A DNA stretch of 64,000 nucleotides from Capitella teleta. Taxonomy: Eukaryota; Annelida; Polychaeta; Capitellidae. A program made the position numbers and the translations under genes. The notes beneath the pieces were generated by a model. That model was not told the origin of the DNA. It saw only the letters and a program-made list of their open reading frames with translations, and ran no database searches. Where the stretch lies: assembly GCA_000328365.1 (NCBI GenBank), contig KB297541.1:84330-148329 (forward strand), written 5' to 3'. This document shows positions 1 to 11,246 of the stretch, piece by piece (position 1 is the stretch's first letter; every line of letters starts with the position of its first letter).

Positions 1-1819
1 ATTGGTCTCCTCATCACCATGGCAACCTACTCCGGCCCAATCTTCTGGTTTATATCACTCATGCGAGAACTCACTCATACGTCATCATTGTAAGCCCTCA
101 GATTCGGTCTCAAACCCTCAAAATAAAGATTCCATTGCAGGCAACCTTGCTTCCTCCGCGTGGCGCACTGCCTGCTCTTCATCCGCGCTCTGCCTTTAAG
201 CATTTACGTCATCTTCATCACATCTGAACGATTCCATTTGTTCATTTGGAGCGTGTTTTCACCCAAACTTCTCTACGAAGGCACGCATTTAGTGATGAGC
301 AGCTGTTTTTGTCTCTGTTTAATCATTCAACATTTCTTTATCAAAACGAAATCTCAAATCTCCTGAGCATTATCACAGATAAGCGGCTTCATGAGAACCT
401 TTTGTGATATTTTATCTTCTGTGACATTCTTACGTTGCATTGCGTAATCTTATTTTGGTAATAAATGTGGGAAATATTCTTCTGGTGTTGTTAAAGGGAG
501 GGAGAACTGGTTGAAAATGGACTTTGAGTCGTTATTTGATGCACCATAAATGATTCCTATGCCTGGCCCACACAAGGAATATCATCGCTAACGATTTCGC
601 GGGCGATATATTGCTAACTAGGCGTGACGTCAGCAGCTGTGATGAAACACCGAGTTCCCCATCTGTTACAATGGGCCTCGTCATATCAGCGTGTCCTGCG
701 ACTAAACCCTTGGATATTTTTTTATTTTCTTTTCGGAAATAGATAGAATAATCATTTTGCCACCAGTCAGGCGCGAAATTTTTTTTTTTTTTCGCTATTT
801 TTCTTATTTTAACAAGCGATTTTCTAGGACACCTACCATGTTTCTCATCCTGAAACAGTAAAAAGGTCAGCCAGAGTGCACCACGCATGCGCTTTCGTTT
901 TGTAAACAACAAAGATGTCCTTTTATGGCGAAGATGCTCTGCTCTGATTGGCTGAAATCGATAGCTTCACGAGGGGAACGGGACCAATCAGCCATCAGCC
1001 AAACCAAGCCATCAGCTGACGTTTGCCTCCTATACTTCGCAATGGAAGCCATTCTCCCATAGGCGCAATGCTAACCCCGATATTCGGAATGCATTATTTC
1101 CTTACGCTTGCATCCAGGCATGGTGGTTTTGGCACGGAATGCTATCAATTGGTGCTATGAGTCAATAGAACATCACTTAAAATTTAGTTCCCCATCCCTT
1201 TAATGAATTACATGCACGGTGAATTGGGCTGCTGTCTGCATGTCTGATGATGCCCGCAGGCCCCTCGTTGCTTGGTTAATTAATTAATTCTAATATTGGT
1301 AAATTTGAACGTCGGTCATAAAACTCATAATGATACAATGCATTAGCAGCTTTTATGGTTTCCCTGGAGACGTGTTCGCACGCGAGTGATTGGGGGAGAG
1401 CGATGCATCAAGTTGAATGCGGCTTCTAAAAAGGCCGTCACGTGGGTTGAATTGCGTTTGGGGGACATTTGCGCCACAGCTACAACACTCTTTTGAGTCA
1501 TGGTTCACACACAAATGATTGCATAATGCGAATGAGGGCGAGCGGGTGGGTGCTCAAAAGCATCCCATTGAGAATACTACAGCCGTCAAAGATGAACCAA
1601 GTCTGTTTTTGAGAGTCTTCAGTAAGGACATTGATCATGAGTATTGCATCAGATGTCGCGGTTACCCCTGTCCCCAAACTAATTCAAATGTTTAATTACA
1701 TTCTCATTTTGCTCATTTGCACCTGTGACACCTGATTTGATGTATTTACGATGTGTTACGTAACCTCATGTTGTAAAGGTGGGGCTGTAAAACGCCCGCA
1801 CCCTCTAATGAATCTAAAA

Positions 1820-1990
1820 TGTTAGTTGGAAATCGGGGAGTTCTCCGTTGACCAGCGGCCACTTCACGTATCCAGAGCAGTTCATCATTCCTTGGCTAGC
1901 CCAAAAGGCTTCCTACTACAGGGACTGGATCGCGATGCTGGCCAATTAGACGGAGAATGTGTGTCCTGCCCACCCCGGGCACGTGACACA
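1820..1990 (+). repeat. Dispersed repeat, copy 1 of an inverted pair
   Basis: About 170 bp that reappear in reverse orientation at 4365-4545, at roughly 85 percent identity by eye. Shared blocks include GGCTAGCCCAAAAGGC, GGATCGCGATGCTGGC and ACGGAGAATGTGTGTCCTGC. The matched region starts at the GTTAG-like outer end and fades after the CCTGCCCA block. It may be the arm of a non-autonomous DNA element or simply one of two dispersed copies; no clear target-site duplication was seen. Confidence 0.75.
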
Positions 1991-4364
1991 GATACATCGG
2001 GTCATCTCTGATCAATCTCTTCCTGGTCATTCCACCTGGTTCGTTTTTTTTGAAGTTTGACATCGGGTACAGAGTTCCAGCCATTTCTTTCTCACCTGTG
2101 TACGATGACAAGCACGGCACATCCATGTCTATACAGCCCTCTACCACACATTCAGAGCGACCCTCGTGAACTGCCCTATGACGGTGTTGTAATCACCAAA
2201 AGCTCACCTGTCTACACCTGTCAACCAGTGCATGCAGACTAAACGCAGTTCTCTTGTAATCTTCCCAGCCTCTAATTAAAGTTTTAAACGTTTGCGCTGA
2301 GAGTGGGTTGGTCATAGAAGGCGGGGCCCCAGGGCAGCTGCATTGTATCTGATCTGACTGCAGGTATTTTTATTTCCTTCTTCAGCCTGGATGCACTGAC
2401 CCACTGCGCCTACGGGTCAGACGAATGGCCTGTGTGCATGTAATTATTGTAAATACATGGCTATAGCTGGCAGCCTGGCTGCTATTTCAAGTTAAAAACA
2501 TAGTCATGAGGATAACACTGTTATTCATCGCAGCATCGGTGCTATACATCACAGGTGCACAATGTATCATCCACCTGTATAATATGTAATAAATGAGCGC
2601 GTGGCCTATGCACACGCAGCCTGTAATGTATGAGAAATCATTGAACCAGCGTAAATGAAGAAATAAGCAGAGCGGTGATAACAGCATCTTGGCTTGTCGG
2701 CGCATCTGATTTGTTTATGGTTTGCGTTGACACAGAGCCGCCTTGAGTGAGGCGCCTCGATTAGTCCTATCGCCTCTTTTGACAATATCGGCCTCTTCAG
2801 GACGAGACCTTTTGACCCTGCAACAAGTGCCACTACACCTGTGTCACCTGTGCCACATGTGCTTATTAAACAAATCGTATTTATGAGAGGAAGATAAATC
2901 AGAACCCCTCCCCACCTCTGGTCTGATCTTTCTGCCCTCATTTGACACATTTTTTCCCTTCTGTCTATCTTCTCTAAATTTGCACTTTTCGGTTTACAAA
3001 TGCTAATAGTGTAGCACTGCAGTGCAAATGGAATTGAAACCTCGAACATTGACCTGGATGGTGCAAACAAAGTGTTATCGGTCGTCCACGTCGGCTGACC
3101 AACCAACGCAAACCCCATCAAGATCAACGCACAACAAAGAGTCTTAGATTTGACCAGTGTTGAATTGGACCATTGAGGTAAATAAACTCTAACGGAATTT
3201 ACTCAACACGTGGTTTATTACATCCATATACTATACAACAATGTCCATTTTAAGAATTTTCTCTTGATACATTTTCACATCCCTGTTCTTGCAAATGCCA
3301 TACATGTATACAGTTGCATGTCCGGGAGTATAGGCCAAGATGGAGATGAATGTCACCACGGGATTGGCATTTATCAGCATATAGATTAAGACATATGTCA
3401 TTGTGCTCAGCTCATACGGAAAAGGATGATTGGAACGTTCAGCTGATAAGCATGCAATTAATTATTACATCATAAGGTGTTTATCTAACGATGGCACTTG
3501 ATATGCATTACGACTAGATGCCAGCTGCTTGTGCTAATGTAGCAAGTCAAGAGTTAAGATTACTGCGTGCGCGTTGCGAATATTGCCAGCGGGGGACATC
3601 TCGGATATTGATGCATTCCGAACCAGAAGTATGTCACCAATTCGTCCCGTGGCTTGCCGAGTTGCGAGACTTCTGGGGAATGCATGCGAGCAATGTGTCA
3701 GCTCGAGACTTCAAAGCGGCCTGCATCCTGGCCAAGTTTTGCTGCAAATAAACTTCTGAACATGCGGCAGATGACTGCGAACGCACTTCCTTCGAGAAAC
3801 CGCGAAAAGAAGGAAAAGATAAATGATCGAGAAAAAAAAAATTGCCCTCAACTATGCGATAGAGGAAGCACTATCGCTATATCCTAATGACATGAGAGGC
3901 ACGATAAAGTTCACCAGCGGCCATGGTGCATGTACCAGGGGTCAATAAGGTCATAATACTCAATGGCAGGAATACGATTCATTTCCTAGATTACATGAAT
4001 ACAATTTCACTGTCATCTGGTGATTCATTGCAGTGATATTACGGTCAGTCATGAGATTCTTGTGGTCAGCGAATTAGCGGAACTTTTCTTCTCGGAATCC
4101 TGTTTCCAGGAGCAGAAAGAAAACAAACCCGACGTCCGGTCTACCAAAGAGTTATTTCAAGTATTCTCGCTAATCTGAAAAATTAAGCAAACAAACAAAC
4201 AAACAAACATAATCTCAAATGTCCAATCAAATAACTGACCTTTTTACGAGACCCGTGATAGATATACTAGTTTGCGTAGCAAACATGCTAATTGGCTGAT
4301 CGAGAGAGTAATGATTAATAATTGACCTGAGCACAATCCAGTGACCTCTGCGTCCACTTGTGAA

Positions 4365-4545
4365 TGCCACGTGTCCATAACGGATGGGCAGGACACACAT
4401 TCTCCGTCTATTTTGCCAGCATCGCGATCCAGCCCCTGTAGTAGGTAGGCAGCCTTTTGGGCTAGCCAAGGAATGACGAATTGCTCTGGATACGTGAAGA
4501 AACCGCTGGTCGACGGAGAAATCCCCGATTTCTAACGAACACTTG
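4365..4545 (-). repeat. Dispersed repeat, copy 2 of an inverted pair
   Basis: Reverse-complement partner of 1820-1990. It carries the same blocks in the same order on the minus strand, with scattered substitutions and small indels. The two copies face each other across about 2.4 kb in which no transposase is recognisable. Confidence 0.75.
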
Positions 4546-5027
4546 CTTTTATTGGGAAACACGAAACATGTGACGTTTTACGACATTGCGCGGGCAATTA
4601 GGACCCCGCTCATGTGAGATGAAATTTAAAAATACACTGAGGAAGCAAATGTAAATATGAAAGAGGTGTGACACATTTACGGTCGGGGATATTAGATCCC
4701 CAAACAAAAGGGTTATCATATTGAATTGTTTGTGGACAGGGATGTTATCGTGTCGGGTGCACGTGAGTTATAAAAAAAAAAACCCCAAAAAAACCAAAAC
4801 CCAATTTCTCTCTTATTCTAGTAATCAGTCGGATCTTCATAAATCTAACCACGTCCTTACATTTTTCAGCTATTGACTATTCACAATATCTGTTTGTAAG
4901 GGTTTCAAAATATCCACAATAGCGTGGGATATAACGACTGTTACGACATTTAGAATCTCGCTCGTATTATTTGGGTTAGTATAGTGGTTTCATTTGCGTG
5001 AATAGTTAGCTATATTATATAAGACAT

Positions 5028-5066
5028 AAAAAAAAAAAAAAAGAAAAAAAAAAAAAAAAAAAAAAA
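5028..5066 (+). repeat. A-rich tract
   Basis: Thirty-nine bases of A interrupted by a single G. It may be the tail of an old retroposed sequence or a simple slippage tract. No SINE body could be recognised upstream. Confidence 0.85.
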
Positions 5067-6839
5067 GGCGCCTGACGAAGATTTTTGCGATATATGCTTA
5101 TATATGTTATAAGGTTTATCACTTTCTATAGCCTTAAAATCTACTTATAAAAGTTTGAACCGGAGTATTTCATGAACGTGAGTCTGAGAATAAGAATCGT
5201 TTATTTGTATAGCGCACTTTGATGCATACACGTACCCTGAAAGTGAAACGAATCTTCTTTGGTCCTTTTTTGTCGTTGCTCATCAATGCACGTGATCATG
5301 CATGGATAATTGGACATAACAGTGCGTATGGCATTGTATCAGGGCATGCGACAATATACATGTATATAACCACATTCATGCAATGATCTGCAATTATGCA
5401 AATGCTCGCAGGAAGGAATGCGAAGAGCGACGATACCTCAAGACGGATTACGCTAATCTACGCAACCAATACGATGAATACCATACATCCGCCGCCCGAG
5501 AGATGGCGCTTCCGGTTCGCTCAGTACGAATACCACCGACGCAACTGAGAAAAACGGTGACGTAAGACGCAGTAACACTCAGCTCACATGCAACGAATCT
5601 GGATAATACCATTGCGTAACACGACCTCTCAATGGAAAGCCAAAGTCAGCCTGCCTTTTTCGCATAAGCTACAGCATTCGTGTAATGACTTTTATGTCCT
5701 GCCTATTATCTCATGAGTCACAAAAAACATTTCGAAAGCACTGAGTAATTTTATAATTCACAATAATCACGAGTACGATTACTTGAACAATCAAGCGACG
5801 TTCATTTATGGAATATTTCGAAAACGAGTGAAATGAACAGGTGTCGATCGCAGCTGCAAAGGTTTAATTCCTAAAGATAGCAGTGGGACTCGCGTTGGTT
5901 TCTCGGATGAAATTGAATGAAATTGACGTAAGAACAAAAAATAAAGTATTTTTTATTGCCCCCTTTTTGTATTTTTTCTTCTCATTTATAGGGTGTAAAT
6001 AGGTTTCGGTTTTAGAAGGCATTTATTCTACATGCCAAGCGTGATGACACAGAAATTCAATCTAACCGCTCTTCGCTGATCAAAGAACTAAAATTTGCCC
6101 GAAAAACTTCCCTGCTCAATTCAAGACTTCTATTTTTAAATTCTATGTACTAATATTTGATCATTTCTATGAACAAACTTCCGCGTTGTTTTCGAAATGG
6201 TGGAACTATATTTATATGTGGCGCTCTGTCGATCTGTGCACACCAGAGATGGATCACCTGCCTTCACTCAGCAAACTCGTGAGCGACAGGTCCATTGAAG
6301 AAGATACGGAGTTGTTGAGGCATGACCACCGACCGCCCTTGAAATAAGATGATTTGACTCTTTACTTCTGAGCACTCAAGAATCAGGAATGCAGTTTGAA
6401 TTTCTGGTCCTTTTACGATTCGTCGAATGAGCGGGCTTTCGCTTTTTTTATTGGTTGATGACCTCCGACGATACTGGATGACCCTGGCGAAACCCACCGT
6501 TGAGATGTTACATAATTATTCTATGAGAGTTATTAGATCATATATACGAATATGTTAGGCAGACACAGTCAAATTGCAAATGATTGGTAAGAACATGACC
6601 ATATCAGCATTAGTCTTCTGCACAAACTGTGTCATGTGCAATTTGTGTTTACACACTGCGTAACCACAGCGTGTCTGTTCAGAATCCTTAGTGACCCTTG
6701 GGATATACAGTAAATACATTTTAGCCTTAAAACCTCTCAATGATTAAGTCACTTGTCAGCTGTCACGTGTAGAGGTTTGGATCAGACGGAAATGGTAAAC
6801 AAGCTATTGAATATTAAGGTCAGTATGTCTTAACATGTT

Positions 6840-6860
6840 AAAAAAAAAAAAAAAAAAAAA
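6840..6860 (+). repeat. Poly-A tract
   Basis: An uninterrupted run of about 21 A in intergenic sequence, with nothing recognisable attached to it. Confidence 0.8.
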
Positions 6861-7376
6861 GTACCGTTATTAAAATCTCAACTCAAGATCAAGCATAAGA
6901 GGGGAAAAAAATCACAAGTCCTCCTTGTCGAGTGACACTTAAAACAAGCATAAAACCAATCCCTACACAGCACAAGCATACATTTTTGTAATTTCTTTTT
7001 CAGTGTTGAAAACCCAACCACAAACTGACGATAAAGAGAGGTTAAGAATGCGCGGTTTTTAATGTAATACTGCATGCAAGCAATGTACAAAATGGAATTT
7101 GAGATACGGGTCGTCAAATAATTTCCTTTTAAATCACTGAGTGCTGAACACACTGTCCCTTGTATACACGGAAGGAAATTGGAAGTCATTTTTACAAGAT
7201 CTCAGATATGCATACATTATAAAAAGTAGAAATGTTCTTCGAGAATGTGACAATGATCACTGAATACGTCAATAAGATTAAAACACGACAAACAGACAGA
7301 AGGAGAAGCGATGCAAACGGAATCGAGTCTTTTGAGGTTCTCTCGGTCATCAGAATGCACAGTCCAAACAAGACAC

Positions 7377-9219
7377 TTATTCCTGCTCTTCCGCCGCGCC
7401 CTCTTCCTCTGGTGCCGCCTCTTCTTCATGAGGCACCTGCTCCTCCTCCGGGGCCTCTTCCAGTGGTGACTCCTCTGCATTCTCTTCGACACCACAGGAC
7501 GACACGGAAGACCTTGAGGACGCACTGGGCTCACAGACAACGCCGGTGTCAAACGACTCTGGTTGATCAGTTGGTCCAGTTTCTGGTTCATTCTCCCCCG
7601 GAGTTTCTTCAGGTTCCACAGCATCCTCCTTCTGCTCCTCTTCCTCGATTGATCTCACTTCCACAGAGACTGCTTCATCGGTCTCCACACGGACCACCTC
7701 AGTGTCCAGTTGTCCATCGCCATCATTGTCAACTTTTATAGTGGTCACCGTCGTAACCCGGTACTCCCTGTCATCAGGACTGGATGAACCAGAAGCAGCA
7801 GAGTCGCTTCTCACAACAGCGTCCTGTTCTTCGGGGTTGACTGATCTGACCTCCACGGAGACCCTGGAGCCTTCTTCAGTGCGTACGATCTCAGTGTCCA
7901 CTTCCCCATCGCCGTCATTGTCCACTTGAATAGTGGTCACGATGGTGGTCACCTTCTCGGTCAGCTCCTCATTTTGATCAGAGGACGGTTCACCCTCAGG
8001 AGCAGGAGGGGGTGGTGGTAGGTCATCAGCGGAGAAGTGCGCATTTGGAGTAGAACTCCAAGTTTCTGCATTCGTTTCAATTCCTTCCAGTCGAGGAGCG
8101 TCTGCTTCGGACTCCTGCCCTTCGCTGGGAGCAACTTCAGATTCTGATGTGGGCGAGGAGGTAGAGTCCCTCCTACCTTCTTCAGTCAGCGTGATGGGTG
8201 CGCTGGCATCGTCGAGATCAACAGGTTCCTCAGGTGGTTCGTTTTCATCCACTTCTTCGATGGAACGCACTTGGACGGAGACACTTTCGTTGGTCTCTGT
8301 ACGAATGACCTCTGTGTCGATTTCACCATCACCGTCGGTATCGATGCTCGTGATTGTCGTGTGCTCTTCCAGAGGACGCACCTCGACGTCGACGCTCTCG
8401 TCTGTCTGCGTTCGAATGACTTCGGTGTCGACGATGCCATCACCGTTGCTGTCGACGGCCAAGATTGTTGTGCGTTCCTCTTGTTCGTCTCCGGTTGCTT
8501 CCGCGACCTCTGAGTTCTCGATGTCGTCGCCATTGTTATCGACGCTCCAGTGGTTCGGTGGTTCGCTCCTCTTCGAACGTTCGCACTTCCACAGTGACAC
8601 CTTCACTCGTCTCCGTGCGGACGATCTGAGTGTCAATTTCGCCATCGCCATCATTGTCAACGCTGAGAATCGTTACTTGTTCTTTGACTGCGGTAGTCGA
8701 GCTCTCTTCGATTTGAGCGTTCTCTGCATTCACAACTAAAGTTACAGCTTGTCTAGCATCCTCACCATCATCATCCGAAGAAGAGCTGGAGGACGACGAA
8801 GATGACGACGAAGATGACGAGGAAGACGCAGAACCTCTTCGCTGAGCTTTGTCCTTTTTGTCTTTCTTCTTCTTCTTCTTGTCTTTCTTTTCGTCTTTCG
8901 CTGTCTCGGCAGTCACAACCTCAACTTTAGGGGACTCTGGTTTGGGGTCAACCTTGGGTTCTTCTTTCTCTGCGGTTCCGTTCACCGCAACGACTGGAAT
9001 GACAGCGGCGGCTTTCGTCTCAACGGGTTTCGCTTCAGCAGCAGCGGCGTGTCCATTTCCATTGACGAGTTCGTCATTGTGGTTCTCGGCTGCGGCCACC
9101 TCTGATTTCAGATCGGGTTCGTGCGTCGACTCGCGGTACTGACTCTTGGAGTTCATGTCGGACGCCCCTGCGATGTCGTACGAGTTCTTCTTCTTCCACT
9201 TGAACTTGAAGCAATTCAT
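7377..9219 (-). CDS. Acidic protein with DxDxDG calcium-loop-like repeats (frame broken once)
   Basis: I do not recognise the family. The ATG at 9219 starts a frame with no signal peptide: a short basic head with one cysteine (CFKFKWKKK), an Ala/Glu/Lys region, a Lys-rich stretch, a run of about 19 Ser, then Asp/Glu. From about residue 170 a unit of 35-45 residues recurs about six times: a hydrophobic strand, VDNDGDGEIDTE, a VRTET-type strand and VSVEVRS, with acidic spacers between. The loop matches the first positions of an EF-hand or thrombospondin-type Ca site (Asp at 1, 3, 5; Gly at 6; hydrophobic at 8; Asp at 9) but lacks the usual Glu at 12. The C-terminus is Glu/Pro/Ala rich and stops at 7377. 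The first frame stops after 227 codons; the rest continues one base out of phase from about 8548 and keeps the repeat pattern. Single exon as seen. An intracellular, perhaps membrane-tethered, calcium-responsive role is inference. Confidence 0.7.
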
Positions 9220-9353
9220 GATGTCTGTTCTTGCTCACTTTCCCACAGAATGATATCTCAAGTCAGTAAGATGTTATAATCTCCTGCGCGGCGCTATATC
9301 CTGTATGAGCTGAGCTGCGTCTGTGAATGGCCAGAGTTGCTCATGTCGGTCGC

Positions 9354-9359
9354 TTTAAA
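9354..9359 (-). promoter_or_regulatory. Possible TATA-like box upstream of the acidic repeat gene
   Basis: TTTAAA lies 135 bp upstream of the ATG at 9219 on the minus strand, in GC-richer sequence. The distance would allow a 5' untranslated region of about 100 bases. Position is the only support. Confidence 0.25.
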
Positions 9360-11246
9360 CCGGCGAGTGCACGCTTCGCTAGAGCCTCAGTCCGCGTGCG
9401 CCTCTTTCTGTGTGTGCTGATGCGGGGGTGGGGGTCGTCTGTGTGTGAAACATCATCCACGGTGAGTCATATTCCTCCTTCTCCCCCGTGGGAGCCGAGG
9501 GGTCAGGGGATTCCGTATGAATATAATTCACTACTGAGGTCATATTCTACCGCACAGCATCGGAGAATGGACTCCATTCACCGATCAACGCAGCTGCAAT
9601 CTCTTACACACACATAATGAAGCACAGACCACGTGTTGGTTCTCATCCACGGATCAAGTGACTGAAACAGTGATTGAAACACCTTGAACAACACCTTGAA
9701 TCGTGTTTGTTGTATCATCGATGAGATGAGCAACAGTAACAGCACAAAGAGTGGAACGAGGCCAACTTAATGCAGGAGTTGCATTTCGCTGACTCACTCT
9801 GATTCATCGTGTCCATCTGGGGAGCTCCGCATTTTTTCCCCTGTTATTGTTCGAAATGAATGCGCGGATTTTTTCCCCTCAGTCGCAAAACTAATTGTAA
9901 TGGGTAACAAAGAAACGTGTGACTAGAACGCGATGATCGCGTTTGGCAAAGTTCAGCTAAGTGATCGGGCTCCAACCCTCTGATTATTACGTTTGTGAGG
10001 TAATGTAGTAATTTGATCAACAATTATTGATATCGTGTTATCCTTACTAATTAAATTGCAACAGTGCGACAATAATTTCCATTATGCCAAGTAGGTGCCT
10101 TTGTTTGATCAGCATAATTATGAGTACTGGCATGGTTTCTCTCTGCTGACTTAGTCATCCGCCGAATGAAGCTGCGACTCAGCTGCGACTCAGCTGCTTC
10201 TTCGAAGCCAGTAAACAACAGCGCAATCGGTGCTGTAATCGGTCTGCGATGAATCGTCCAACGATAACTCTTACGTAATGCCAGCGACGGATGCGTAATC
10301 GTCTGACTGAGGCTGACTCATCTGGTTTCAGAATTTTGAGCTTTGTGATTGCGTTATGATTCAACCGCGCGTTGACCAAAAGGCCGTTATGATATTGAAC
10401 GTTATGATTTTAAACAAATCAGCCGTGAGCTATCAATTTGTGCACCTCACCCACCGATAAGGCTGATGCTCCTTCTCTAACACCCAACAATTCCGCCATG
10501 GTATCATAATCTCTGGTAAAGTAGCAGCATCTTTATACATTCTGTCAACAGCAATGGACAAACAAGTATATGCGATATGCTACGATGTCAGCAGGTGACA
10601 AACTCAGCAATGCACTTAACCTCTTAGAATTATCCCGAGATGTGCTAATTGCATGCGAAATGGGAATTGCATATTAATGACATTTTTTTGGGGGAGTTCG
10701 TCGCTGAGGTGAGGGTATTTACACCCATCTGCAAACCTGCATTACGACAGCTGTGACCATGCACGTAATGACATTGAAAATACGCGGAGGTCGTGTCTTA
10801 CACGTTGCAGTTACCTGTGCTATATGCAGTGTATTCCGCGAGGTCTTTTCAAGCAGTCTCCAGAAGAAGAATTCATTTCCATCTTTTGGCTGGAACAACT
10901 CATCGTTGGCGGTTGATTTACATGTACAATAATTCTAAATTGAAAATTCCATCACTAATACACTGACTGCTTTTTGTTACAGGAAATGGCAGGCAGGCTT
11001 TCCGTGTGATCTCCGATACCAGTAAGCCTATAAATAGCCTATAGTAATCTAATATAATCATAATGCTCTCTAGTTAATTCATTTCAAACAAATACAAGAA
11101 AATAATAAACACAAATTCCTGATTAAATACGAATTCAATGAGAAAAGAAAAGTAGCCCTTTGATATAATATATACATAAATAGCATGCATCACATATAAT
11201 AGTTATGCCAGAGTCCGCACATATCACTCGCCGCACATTCTCTCAA
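9360..11246. other. Intergenic stretch between acidic repeat gene and SUEL receptor A
   Basis: No gene seen. AT-rich sequence with three exact copies of the motif CGTTATGAT (10352, 10385, 10400). No clear AATAAA for gene A (minus strand) could be found just below its stop at 11247. Confidence 0.55.

Larger units (their letters stand above)
1..7376. other. Intergenic stretch, no supported gene
   Basis: No open frame here has the composition, splice-site setting or family resemblance of a real gene. It holds two inverted copies of a dispersed repeat (listed separately), an A-rich tract, A tracts near 785 and 6840, and a pair of CCAAT-type boxes (ATTGG near 946, CCAAT near 992) that could belong to a promoter. 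The open frame at 2606-3127 (minus) shows no domain. Two short frames look slightly more coding-like, 5411-5553 plus (charged, Arg/Glu/Tyr rich) and 6264-6470 minus, but they have no partner exons that I can join, so they are not called. Confidence 0.6.

Noticed and set aside
2606-3127. Minus-strand open frame of 173 codons
   Set aside because: No recognisable domain, mixed composition, and no partner exons or promoter features. Probably chance.
5411-5553. Possible isolated exon on the plus strand, charged and Tyr-rich, with AG and GT at its ends
   Set aside because: No neighbouring exon can be joined and no family is recognised, so it stays below the evidence standard.
6264-6470. Possible terminal exon on the minus strand (contains IVKGPEIQTAFLILECSE)
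   Set aside because: Looks slightly coding-like, but there is no upstream exon, domain or poly-A signal to support it.
7232-8739. Plus-strand open frames antisense to the acidic repeat gene
   Set aside because: They mirror the repeat structure of the minus-strand gene; Ser/Thr/Val-rich frames on the opposite strand are expected from its codon use.
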